DNA of 64,000 nt, taken from positions 8,558,881 to 8,622,880 of the forward strand of contig NW_004624778.1 of the NCBI RefSeq assembly GCF_000247695.1. Direction: 5' to 3'. Under the pieces are notes generated by a model. The model did no database searches, had not been told where the DNA came from, and saw only the letters and a program-made list of their open reading frames with translations. The stretch comes from Heterocephalus glaber. Lineage: Eukaryota > Chordata > Mammalia > Rodentia > Bathyergidae. Position numbers and translations under genes: made by a program. This document shows positions 20,873 through 31,390 of this stretch, piece by piece. Each line of letters opens with the position of its first letter. Positions within the stretch are counted from its first letter, which is position 1.

Positions 20873-23223
20873 TTTTAAACTAAATATGATGGGAAATGTG
20901 TGAAGTCTTCTCTTAGGAAGATCAAGGGAAGCCAATAAACTCAAAGTTCTTTGCTCAAAAGCAAAATGTCAATGGTTCAAAATATATCTGGCCCTCTGGA
21001 GTCTCAGTGGTTGCCTCCTTCACTGGGACAAAGACAAGGGTGGTGAGGAGGTATGGAAAGACCCCTCAGCCCTTCCTGGCCTCCTCTGCCTCTCCCGGGG
21101 ATGGCCAGTGCCTGGCCTCCTGTGCACAATGCCTCATTGCCTTCGCCTCTCTGGTTGCTTTGTACCTGTTGGCCTGCCCCCATCAAGAGCCTCTTTTTGG
21201 CCTCTCTTTTTTTTTCCACTCTCAAAAGACCCCAAGGGGGTCCCAAGGCCCAGTGGCTGAGCTCCCAGGTTGCCTTACAGAGGAGGTGTTGTTCAGTAGA
21301 AAGGCATGTGGAGTCCCAGGGTGAGAGAGAGAGGAGGACATTATCAATCATGAGCTGTTAAAAGCCAGGAGAGAGAAGGGAGAGCTCAAAAGAGCAGGGA
21401 GGACTGAATTGAAGTGGAGGATTTTTTTTTTCCTATTCCTGTTGTTGTGTTGTTGAAGAGAGCGTTCTTGGACATCTGCCCAGACACATGCTGAGTTAAA
21501 GAAGCAGCAGGATACATTCTTAAAGAGTGAATTGGGAGAGGGGAAGGAGCTGGGGGTGAGGAGGAGGAGTGAAAAGGAACCAAGGAATGAGTCCAATCCC
21601 TGAACAAAGGAGGCCTCTGCAGACCAGACCAGCCCCAGCCTGGCCCTTCTGGGGTTCAAATGCTGGTTTGTTTAGCACATAATCAAGGAACTCCAAAGCT
21701 CCTTAATAATTGCTTTGGCCCACAAATGGGCCACAGAGAGTAACTGCAATTTCTTGAACCGTCTTCTTTATATCCAGTGCAGACTAAGAATGCTATGGGA
21801 AGCTTCTCTTTCTCTCTCCACCAGCCCCAGTGACACTCACATAGGAGCCCAGTTCATGATTCAGAGTGAAAACATGGGCCTGGGTTCACAGACAATAGTA
21901 TCATGCCCTACCTGCTGACAAATGCCTGTTTCTTTTCAAAGAGAAGAAACTGATAAAATTAAGCAAATAAAACAAAATACCTCCTGGATTCTATGGTTGG
22001 ATAAGGAAACTTCTTATTAATAAACATCCCAATATACCACCGTAAATAAGAAAAACTAAACCACTGTGATGATGATGGGACAGCTGCATTCTAACTCTGT
22101 TCCTTCCTCACTAGACTAGACACTACTACAGTGTACTGGACAGTGTGTGTGTACTGACCAGACTGTGGAGTAGCTCAGCCAGTACGTGTCTGAAAGCCAG
22201 GGCACATCCAGGAGCATCCCTCATAGCTCATTCACTTGTTCTATTTTTGTTTTTCTGTTGCTCGATATAGATGGGAACTATCAAATGGAAATTCACTGAA
22301 AGTCCTTTGTGGGTCGGTTTTATGCTAGGCTTTGGGAAGGTGTAGGTATGTTGGATTTGAGCATGGCCAATCATACAGTAGATGGCTAGTACTTTCAGCA
22401 AAACTTTGACAGACCTTTTCCCTCCCTGGGTGAGTGAGTTCATGCCATAAAAGGTACCATTATAATCCATAGAGCCACTGGGGAGCCAAGCATTAGAGTC
22501 AAAAGATTATGGATGAGAATGGCATCCCGGAAGTTCACATTATGTACTCTATGTGCCACATTTGCTCACCCTAAGATTGAGCCTAGCTCTTCAGTAGGCA
22601 TTGACACTGCCTCTGTAGTTCCACAGGGGCTAAGGGAGAAAAGGGGGAAAAAAGTAAAACAACCACATAGTTCCAGTTCAACTTTAGCCATACTTGGAAC
22701 CTTTTATCAAGGACCTGAAATAAAGAAGGCTTGCATACTTATGTTCAAAGCATGAGAGATTAAAAGGCTAAGTTTTCAAACACAAGCTACACCTTATTAT
22801 ACTTCCAAGTAACAATATTTATTCTCTCAAGACTATGCACTTAGTATTACCATTGTTGAAAATATTATTAAAATATCTTTTTATTTTCTTCTTTTCTCTT
22901 AGTCATGAGAGAAAGAGACAGAGGGAAAGAGAGAGAGAGAGAGACCAGGTGCGCAATATTATGTAGCCAATTCTTCCCACAGGGCCCAAGGAGTCTGCAC
23001 TTAGGAAGTTCCTATACTGAAATGTGGCAAAGCAGGTTACTCATGTCCTTGTCACACACAGTGAGAGCTGTGATGCTCAGGATCTGTGAGCTACGGCATG
23101 TCCAGACTTGTCAAATCTGGCAATAAGGTTCCTGAACCACTAGTCTTCATTAAATGTAGTAGGTGAAAATTCAGATAACACTTTTTCTTTGTGGTGACTT
23201 CAGGCACTGCTGTGCAAATTGAG
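20873..23223. other. Non-coding stretch, no gene seen
   Basis: 21001-21660 is moderately GC-rich and yields several overlapping low-complexity frames of 102-115 codons on both strands, none with family features. 22928-22943 is a short (GA)8. No repeat family recognised otherwise. Confidence 0.5.
22928..22943. repeat. (GA)8 microsatellite
   Basis: Short pure GA run inside a purine-rich region (gagagaaagagacagaggga just upstream). Confidence 0.85.
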
Positions 23224-23224
23224 A

Positions 23225-23319
23225 TTTTTTTTTTTTTTTTTTTTTGGTACCAGAGATCTGACTCCGGACCTTGAGCTTGTGAGGCAGGCACTGGAACCAC
23301 TACGCTAAATCCCCGGCCC
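23225..23319 (-). mobile_element. ID SINE, antisense, with 21-T tail
   Basis: The plus strand shows T21 (23225-23245), then ggtaccagagatctgactcc, and at the other end taaatccccggcc. This is an ID element on the minus strand. The B-box is altered (ggagtcagatct on the minus strand) and the A-box reads tagcgtagtgg, so it is moderately old. The target-site duplication is not clear because of AT-rich flanks. Confidence 0.85.
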
Positions 23320-23513
23320 AAGATATTTTTGATTCATTCTAATTTGTCTTATGTCATATTGAAGATTGCTTCTTGCACATTGACTGTTTTTCCTATTCTG
23401 TGTAATTTGAAGGGTTGGACAGAAAGAGTACATAGAAGAGGCAGAGAGGGAAATGACTAAAAAACAAAGGAAATTTCCAGCACTTGTGTTGCTTTGCAGG
23501 TTGAGACATGCAA

Positions 23514-23758
23514 GGGACTGAATTGTGCTCACCCTAAATCTGCATGATGAAGCTCTAACCTGCAATGTGACTTTGTTAGGAGTGAAGAGGTAACTGAGTT
23601 AAAAGAGCTTTCAAAGGTGCACCACTGAGCCCATAGCATTAGTGCCCTTATAAGCAGGGAGCGTGGAGCATCCTTGTTCTCTCTGCTGTGTGAAGACAGA
23701 AAGAGAAGGTGGCTCTCTGCAATCCAAGAAGAGATCTTGCTCCAGAAACTGAATCCTG
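23514..23758 (+). mobile_element. LTR-like old repeat, left part (interrupted by a Tigger element)
   Basis: Segments 'gggactgaattgtgctcacc', 'gatgaagctctaacctgcaa', 'tagtgcccttataagcaggg', 'tgtgtgaagacagaaagaga' follow the order of a common mammalian LTR-type repeat. The right-hand part resumes at 24082. The family is not named with certainty, and no retroviral gene is present. Confidence 0.6.
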
Positions 23759-24081
23759 CGAGTTGAGTGTATCTTATCTGAAACGCCTGGGACCAGAAGT
23801 GTTTTGGATTTCAGAATTTTTTCTGATTTTGGAATATTTGCATATACATAGTGATATGTATCAGAGATGAGACTCAAGTGTAAGCAGGAAATTGAGGTAT
23901 GTTTCATACACATTTTTTACATAGCCTGAGGGTAATTCTATACAACATTTTTAGTGTGCTCTTGTGTTTTGACTACAACAAGTTACATAAACTCAAATGT
24001 GGAATTTTCTACTGTGGCACCATATTGGTGCTCAAAAAGTTTCAGATTTTGGAACATTTTCAGATTAGGGTTACTCAACCT
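23759..24081. mobile_element. Tigger-type DNA transposon remnant inserted in the LTR-like repeat
   Basis: The left end agttgagtgtatcttatctg and the right end cagattagggttactcaacc are inverted copies of one another in outline (gttgag...atctga against tcagat...ctcaac). Internal landmarks are 'ggaccagaagtgttttggat', 'gatttcagaattttttctga', 'ggaatatttgcatatacata' and 'ggtgctcaaaaagtttcaga'. No transposase frame. It separates two parts of an older repeat, so it is the younger of the two. Confidence 0.85.
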
Positions 24082-24190
24082 ATATAAACTCGACATACTT
24101 TCCACCTTTTAGATTTATGAGAAAACTAACTTGTCATTTAAACCACCCAGTCTGTGGTATTTTGTTATGCTAGCCTGAGCAAAGCCAAGG
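24082..24190 (+). mobile_element. LTR-like old repeat, right part
   Basis: Continues the repeat at 23514-23758: 'gagaaaactaacttgtcatt', 'taaaccacccagtctgtgg', 'tattttgttatgctagcctg', 'agcaaagcc'. The match to the expected downstream order after removing the Tigger element shows that one repeat was split. Confidence 0.6.
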
Positions 24191-24580
24191 CCCTTTCTCC
24201 ATTTACATTTACCACATAAGTGGAAAAGAGTGAAAAGCAGTAGAAGTTTCTTCCCTAAGTCCTCTAAAGAGGCTGACCTCCATATAACAGTGGGATAGAA
24301 TCTTAGGATGTAAAAAGAAATGGTTCTTGGTACAAGGGCTGTTTGGATTTATTTGAGGTTTTTTGAAGCTGTGCATGAGACGTTAAGAAGTTATGATAAA
24401 CTTGAATTTCCAGTGTACTTTCCAATTTTTCAAGGTTGTAAGCTCAGCGCATCATATACATGTTACTGATCTGTTTTACTACAGTGACTTTGGTCAGGTA
24501 TCACTGAGTTCTGCTAATGAAATGGGTCTAAGCTGAGTTTATTTAAGCTTGTTAACTTAGCAACTGAAAGAATGAACATT

Positions 24581-24622
<42 letters not shown>

Positions 24623-26837
24623 TAGGAAGAATATGAATAAGTAAATTAAATTCTGGGGCCAACCCTATCCCAGTTCCAATTCGGATGAAGGAAGAATAAA
24701 TGTGATCAGATTTCTGTCTTGGAGACATTTTAAATTTCAAGTCATAATTAGGCATCTACTGTCTATCTGTCACTCTGCTTATAATTTGAGAGTACCCTCA
24801 AAATGTGGGGAAATAGATTTTGATAGTAAGTAGCCATGTCCTACAATGTAGAACTCTTGGGGAAAATAGAGTTCCAAAGATCAAACCAGGTGACTTTCTA
24901 CAACAGAGGAACAAAATGGTTCGTTGTTTGGGTCCTTGTCTTTAACTCTTTTGACTTGGCACATTCTCACTTCTAAAATTTGGCCATGCATAAGGCCAAA
25001 TTGTTACCCAATTTTGTTTTGAAAGCCTCACATTTCTCTATACATCCACATTCCCTTACCACTGCTTAACCTCTCCCATCAAGTGGAAATTGCCATTGAG
25101 TAAATCTAAATAATTTAGTAAGATATTAATCTTGAATTATTTTTCTCCTGAAGGAGAGAGCACTGTATAGTATTATGCAGTATTTTCCAAGTGGTTTACA
25201 TAGGGAAACTCATTCCTTTGAATGTTGGTAGGAATTATATTTTTTTAAAAATTAGTAGTTAAATACATTTGAGGAGCAAAGTGCTCAGATTCCTCATGGT
25301 AGAACTTCCTGTGTTCTTTGATATAGTACTGAAATCTGTATTGTGAGTCTACAAAAAAGAGAAGAGGGGAGGTGATATAATCTCCACATTTATTCCCTTT
25401 TGATCTGATCCACCTGAACACTTTTTAAGACCTAAGGTCAAGGAAACAAAACACAGCAAACAAAACAAACAGCATTATGCAGAATACATCAACTTTGAGA
25501 AGTGCTGCTCCAATTTCAAAAGTAATTACTTTCCCTCCTCTTCTTCCTTCACCTTTTTTTTTTTAATCCAGGGCCACTGATCTGTCTACATTGTCAGGCT
25601 TCAAAACTTAGCTGTTACACAAGGCAGCAACTTAATATTGGCTGCATTTTACCCAACTATAAAATATGTGGACCAGCCAAGATGATTTCAAGGGGTCTTT
25701 ACAATTGTAATTTTATTTGACTTTTATTATAAAACTTTAGAAGCGCCTTTCAAGGGAGAATGTCAGGAAAAAGAGTGTATGTAAAGGAGATGTTCCGAGC
25801 TTCTCCAACCACACTGAAAAGTTTCTTGCCTCCTTTTGCACATACACGGGGTGTTTCTGCTTATCATTGTGTGCAGTGCTCTCTTTTTGGACTTGATTAA
25901 ATTGAAGCTGGGAGGAGAAGCCCTCAGAGAGCAGAGTTACTGGGGACAAGATTCTGATTCTTTGGCCAGAATATACTTTTATTTTCATTCTCTGTAAACA
26001 GTGAATACAGGAAAACCACACACAAGTTTTAAAACATAACTATTGCTGGAAGACTGAAGGTTACTGTGTACTATTGGGGGCCCGGGGGGTGGGGAGAAAC
26101 TCTATACATTGGGAACTTGAATTGATTCCAAAAGTCTGGATCCACAAAATAGTACATTGTGTTTTCTCCAGTGTGAAGTGTTTCCTTGGTTTCATGATTT
26201 CCTTATAGAGGGAGTGGATCCTTCCACAAAGCAGTGGGAGGACAGGGAATATGTATCATTTGGAGAAACTTAAATTCAATTTTCTGCTCAGTGACTTTCC
26301 AGAGTGCTCATTTGCTAAGGCCTGGTATAGAGCTGTCTTTTCATTCTTGTTTTTATTCCCAACCCTCCTTTTAAAAAATGAAGAACAAGCTCAGTTGTAC
26401 ATTTTGGGAATCCAGTAGAGGCCTTTTTGTGAACATTGCCAATGATGAACTGTTTGCGTCCTGGCCTTACCCATGAAGAGAAGTGAAGAGTGGAGCATAA
26501 GCTCAATTTGCCATGTTTTCATGGACCATTTTAGACATAAAGATCTCCCCGGGAATCCCTATAGCTTTTCTACTTGTGTTCTCTGTGAACAAAGACATGT
26601 GATCAAGACATGCGATCACTTATGCGAGAAAGCTTCCCAATTTCTCTTCCAAGGCCTCTTTTTTCCATGATGTTTAGTCCTAATGCTTTCAGACTTCTCT
26701 GAATATTTCTCCCTTTTGATACCATTAATACCTTTTAGTTATCTCATCAAGTTGTGATGTTTAATTACATTTTACTTAGATTATTCATAATTGTCCCACA
26801 CAAGAGTAACGCTGGTAATACATGGGTTGTTGGAATC
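24191..26837. other. Non-coding stretch with a (CA)n tract
   Basis: AT-rich sequence without recognised repeats other than the CA tract at 24588-24618. Open frames here, for example 25737-26021 (-, 94 codons), show no domain. A G/C run (gggggcccggggggtggg) lies near 26075-26093. Confidence 0.5.
24588..24618. repeat. (AC)n microsatellite, about 15 units
   Basis: About 31 bases of alternating A and C, with tacacata and atacata imperfections at both edges. It is translated on the minus strand as a Cys/Val run at 24552-24755, which is an artefact. Confidence 0.95.
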
Positions 26838-27040
26838 AGGTAGAACTTACTGTATATTCTGATTCCATTGCTTATAAGCTGAGTAAGTTAATAGCCCTAA
26901 AGGCTTAGAATCCTTACTTAAAATTTAAAATAATTGTTTCTTCCTCATAGAGTTATGGAGAGGCTTAAGTGAGGTATGCAAATTAACTCTTTTGTACCAT
27001 GTTTGGCCCATAGGAGTATCCCATAAATGAAGGCTTTTAT
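26838..27040 (+). mobile_element. MIR SINE, sense
   Basis: Diverged MIR order: 'ggaatcaggtagaacttact', 'attccattgcttataagctg', 'cctcatagagttatggagag', 'gcttaagtgaggtatgcaaa', 'gtttggcccataggagtatc', 'ccataaatg'. The second half is better preserved than the first. Confidence 0.65.
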
Positions 27041-27159
27041 ACTCATTGGTTTTGAGTTACATGAGGCATACATATAAATCTGAATCAATAACATTCAGGT
27101 GATTATGACACTGATTGCACTACAACTCCACTGTCTCCCATTTTCTACTCCCTTGATCC

Positions 27160-27345
27160 CATTTGTAAGCCTTGTGGCACTCTTCTTCAGGGTGTCTATG
27201 ACTCAGTGTTCATCTTAGTTGTCTTTGTCCTATGATGTTCTTGTGCTTTTACTCACAGGAGCAGGGACCTTGACTTCTACTTGTTTTGTTTCCCTAGGTG
27301 ATAAGTGCAAAATTGATATTTAACAAATATTTTTTGATTATTCAA
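27160..27345 (+). mobile_element. L2 LINE 3' end, sense
   Basis: 'gggtgtctatgactcagtgt', 'ggagcagggaccttgacttc' (compare '..gggcagggaccttgtctt..'), 'aggtgataagtgcaaaattg' and 'atatttaacaaatatttttt' form the L2 3' end order. Confidence 0.6.
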
Positions 27346-28640
27346 TAGACTGATTTAGAAAATGCTAAGAATGATAAGCAAAATGCTTGCCTCAGTTTGG
27401 AATAATGTGTGGCTTTTGGAATTGAGGATCCAGGAGGGAGCTTCCTTAAGGGTCTAGGGGTTCCTTGATTGGCAGACTAGGATAAACATCATTTATAGAT
27501 TAGAAGCAAGGAATTAAAAAGATCCTGGACTCCTAGCACAGGAGAAACTCAAGCCAACCTTGCTGTGGTCAAACATCAAAGAGGATAATTATAACTCGAG
27601 TGCATTTTGTAGCATGCAGATTTCTAAGGCCTAGGACTCCTAATTCCTCTGGTTCTCTGACCACTTTCTGAGAAACGCCTGATCAGAGAAACACACCCAT
27701 CAGAATGACTTTCTCTAGCTCTTTCTTTGGTAAGGCTGAGTTTCCTCAGAATCCCAGGATGTAAATCAGCTATATCTGAATAGATATCCATAACTCTTTG
27801 CTAGGTACACCCTACGTCCTCAAACTCAGTGTCTTTAGATCCTCCTGCTCAGCCTCACTCCCTTGCCCTGCCCTTCTGAAGAACAGCTGATGCATCCTCT
27901 GGCTTGAGATTACAGGGCCTGGCCAGGGGCACTGTGCTTATCTGGGCCCCTTTGGCCCCTGAATGAGAAACAGCTGCCTGCCAGCACCTCGCCTGCTCCC
28001 TTTAGGCTGGTTACACAAAACTCATGCTGTTCCAGGTCTCAGCTCTCCCAGCAGTCTGGCCCCTGAGGCATTTCATATTTGGTTTTCAATCACAGCGGAC
28101 AAAGGGCTGTGTCAGGCCAGGCCCACCCCTCCAAGCCCAGTCTCACTCCACGCCCTTTCCCCTGGGCCAAAGCCTGCCACTGTGCCACTGATTGTGTGTA
28201 CTGGGGCAGGAGGGTGGTAATTGCCTGCCCTGACTAGGAGACAAATACAAGGCAGTGTGTCTAAAACACACACACTGGGCATGATGGAAGCCCTGTGCCT
28301 ACACCAGGACTTGCACATCTCCATCATCTGGAATTCGTGAGAAATGCAAACTTCTCAGGCTCACCTGAATCTTTCCATTTACTCTGGAGGTGTAGCTCAG
28401 CCATTCAAGTGTTTTGAAATGTGTGCGCCTTTGAGGATCTTTGCTTATACTGTGTTTGATGTTCAGCAGCAGTTTGGTTTGGGTTGGAAATTTCTTTCTG
28501 TAGAAGGGAAAGCTGCTGAGGACTTCACAGACTCCCCCACTGCCACCACCACCACATAGACACAATGTTCTCTGGGAAGTAGTAGTGTGGTGCTTTGGTG
28601 TAGCCAGAAGCCTGGGAGAATGAGTAGAGTCCTTGGAGGG
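27346..28640. other. Non-coding stretch; possible B1 and MER5 fragments
   Basis: 27805-27850 (cctcaaactcagtgtctttag, then atcctcctgctcagcctc) resembles an antisense B1 fragment. About 28300-28390 (aaatgcaaacttctcaggct then cacctgaa) resembles an antisense MER5-type hAT fragment. 27870-28230 is GC-rich with several GATA- and E-box-like motifs but no firm call. No exon recognised. Confidence 0.4.
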
Positions 28641-28646
28641 ACAGGG

Positions 28647-28693
28647 ATTGGCCTCTTGCATCACAGGGGGATTGGCCTCTTGCATCACAGGGG
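28647..28693. repeat. 24-bp tandem duplication, two copies
   Basis: attggcctcttgcatcacag followed by gggg occurs at 28647-28670 and is repeated immediately at 28671-28693. The two copies differ only in that the second has one G fewer. The preceding acaggg (28641-28646) matches the unit's end. The near identity implies a recent replication-slippage or recombination event. Confidence 0.93.
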
Positions 28694-29289
28694 CCTGGGA
28701 ACTGCACCTGGTATGGCAGGAAAATCTCAGTTTTTAGAGCCCAGGGAACAATGGTCAAGTCACACATCCGTGCCTGAGAGGGGAGGGCTGGAAGTAGTTT
28801 CTGCACACAAAACAGATGTGCAAAGATGGGTCAGTCACATTAAATCCAGTGAACACTGTCTACAGATGTTCTTTCCTGGCTCAGGAATGATCACATTTAA
28901 TTCTAAAATTCCCTAGCTCATATCTTCTACTCCAAGTAATAGTTATTTTAGCTGGAAAAGGGAGAAGATAAAGGATCTTTCAAATTACCAGATTTGCGTT
29001 TGATTCTGCCTGTAGGAAAAAGTGTGGCCTTTTGTTAAACAAATAACTCGTTTTGGTTATGAAAGGTGAGGCCTGCAGGGCATAGCATGAAAGAAAACAA
29101 ATTGTTCAGCCTAAGATATGATTGAAAATTTTGATGTGACAGCAGAGTAGCTGAAAGGAAGGACTATGGAAAGGAAAAGACTTTGCTTTCTGTCAGAATG
29201 CAAATGTGAGAATACAGCATTGGACTCCAGGAATGAGCAGAAACTTTAGGCATCAGATTTCCTGTTTCACAGAAGAGTATGATCCATTG
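28694..29289. other. Non-coding stretch, no gene seen
   Basis: Unique-looking AT-rich sequence with no recognised repeat, exon or RNA gene. Confidence 0.5.
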
Positions 29290-29291
29290 TA

Positions 29292-29638
29292 CAGACAGCC
29301 CTGGACATATGAGGATTCAACTTATGGTTTTTCTGTGTTGCTGTGGTGTGTAAGCTTACACATTCAGTAGAGACTATACTTCAGATTCTGAATTTTTATT
29401 GTTTCCCAGGCTAGCCTGGTGCTGTGCATTAGTATATTCTGGTAATGCTGAGCCGTGGCAGCAAGGCACAGCTCCAGACAGCCTCGCCAGAATCAGGGGT
29501 CACAGCTAACACTCCACACTGTCCTGTGCTGCTAAACTGCAAGGTTTGACAGGTTAAGTGGATTAAACACATTTTTGACTTACTGTATTTTTCACTTGGA
29601 ATGGGTTTACATAAATCCATCCCAAGTTGAGGAGCACC
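29292..29638. mobile_element. Tigger-type DNA transposon remnant with TA target sites
   Basis: The left end cagacagccctggacatatg and the right end catcccaagttgaggagcac fit the ends of a non-autonomous Tigger-like element. Internal landmarks are 'gattcaacttatggtttttc', 'acacattcagtagagactat', 'tacttcagattctgaatttt' and 'tgtatttttcacttggaatg'. TA is present immediately outside both ends (29290-29291 and 29639-29640), the expected Tc1/mariner target. No transposase frame. The 63-codon minus frame inside it is not a gene. Confidence 0.8.
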
Positions 29639-29699
29639 TATGTCCAGATCTCCAAGGATGGTTCAACTAAACTTTGTCTAACATGGATCCTTGCTTATG

Positions 29700-30800
29700 T
29701 GATAACATAAATTAAACCTGAGGCACAAATTTGCAGAGGGAAAAAGTTTTTATTGGAAAGTAAGAAAAAGTAGTAAGGAATACTAGCTTGAGGAGCGGAC
29801 AAAGATCAAGCTGGCCCCTTAGTAAAGGAAAGAAAGAGAAAATAAGGAAAAGACTCTGGCTTGAGCATCTGGAAGGGCCTCGTGCTGATCAAGTTCAGAC
29901 TGGCCCATAACAGAGGACCAGAAGCCACTTTTACAAGGTGCCATGCTGGGCTGGAGCCTTCTTGATCATCATTTCAGTCGTGGTTTTGTAGTTCCAGAAG
30001 ATTCCTATGGATTGGGGTGGGGGGGTAATTCAGTTCCCATGCGATAGTTGTTCTTGCTTGGAAGAGTGACCACATCATGGGGTGGTCTGCAAGGCTCAGC
30101 TTTTCCTAGAAACCTAGATGTTAGGACAACATCTGGTGACTTCTAGGCATTGCTCAAGGAGGACCTAGAACTGAACTTTGTAAAAGCTGGTAATTGGATC
30201 TCCCTGTAAATCCTGAAAATTACTCTAATTACTCTTACCTTGGTGTCCTCAGTTGTCCTCAGTCTTGAAGGGGGATGAGAGAGTAGATACATTTAGTGCT
30301 CATAAATCTTGTAATATACAAACTCCCAGAAGGATGAACATGCCTACCTGCAGAGCTGAGTAGGGCTTTATCCCAAAGCTTTAAGGTAATAAAGGAGGCA
30401 TAAAATGAGAGCAAAGGTGCCAAGCTTTATCCTGCATTTACTTCCCATTGGACATTCGTAGGGTCAGCCTCTAAGTCCCTGACTGTTTCAAAAGAAAACA
30501 CAACTCATGCTTTTAATAAGTAACAGGTTAAGGGCCCAGGAGTTTGTTTCTGTCCCTATGGTGGCCTCTGATTGTCAGAACTATGGGTTAACTTCAGTTT
30601 TACCTTATATGTATAAGCTTCCAGAGGGCTAGGGCCTCATTTCCTGGCTTCTATCCTTTGTGAGAGCTTGGTGGTAGGCATTCGTACAGAAAGCACTAAT
30701 GAGATACTTATTGGTGGGAATGACAACACAGGAAACAAGTCAAAACATGGGACATGGGAATAAATGGTTAACTCCTAAGTTTGAATTAAACTGACAGTAT
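29700..30800 (-). mobile_element. Possible antisense retroviral LTR-like block (unnamed)
   Basis: The start shows gtttttattggaaagtaag, which read on the minus strand supplies an AATAAA polyadenylation signal (ccaataaaaac) followed by sequence that could be the R/U5 side of an LTR. The remainder is about 1 kb of mid-GC sequence with no frame over 60 codons and no resemblance to other repeats seen here. I cannot show terminal TG...CA ends or a 4-6 bp duplication, so this is inference. No gag, pol or env sequence is visible. Confidence 0.25.
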
Positions 30801-31024
30801 AGGTTGTAAAATGATAAATGCCAACTCAGAACTGTGAGTTCAAAGAAGGATGTCTCAGTGTCTGCTGGAACAGGAAGGGTGCCTGCGAATGAGTAGAAGT
30901 CAGCTAGTCCTAGAGATGATTATTGACCCCCAGAATATATAGACGAACCACAGAAACAGAAATGGACTCATCAATTCCTCTGCAAGTGTCCTTAGTCAAC
31001 AGGGAGCAGTAAACATAATAACTA

Positions 31025-31390
31025 ATCAATCAAATAATTACTGCATACTCATCCAATGCCAAGAGATACTGGGGGGGACAAGAGATTCAGAGACAAACTA
31101 AGACCGAATTACTTGACCTCCAGGAGTTGTATAAAAAGTGACCAGCAGGGAGAATACATAAATTAGAATCCACTCTTGACACCTTGCTCACCAAGGCCCA
31201 CGTGGAGATAAAAGAGCTTAGAAGAGGAGTGAAATCAAAAAAGGGTGAGAGAAAGGAGCCAAGGACAGTTCTCTAGAGAGGATGCAGTCTTGAACTCTTA
31301 AAAAAGGAGCAGTTTGAACAGTTTTCTAAACAGATGAGGAAGGCAAAGGTATGGCTGGCTTATGAAGTGGGATTTGGGATGGACAAGAGC
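31025..31390 (-). mobile_element. L2 LINE 3' region, antisense
   Basis: 'aataattactgcatactcat', 'ccaatgccaagagatactgg', 'gacctccaggagttgtataa' and, after a gap, 'ggatgcagtcttgaactctt' with 'aacagatgaggaaggcaaag' follow antisense L2 order. It is heavily diverged, so the boundaries are soft. Confidence 0.5.
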
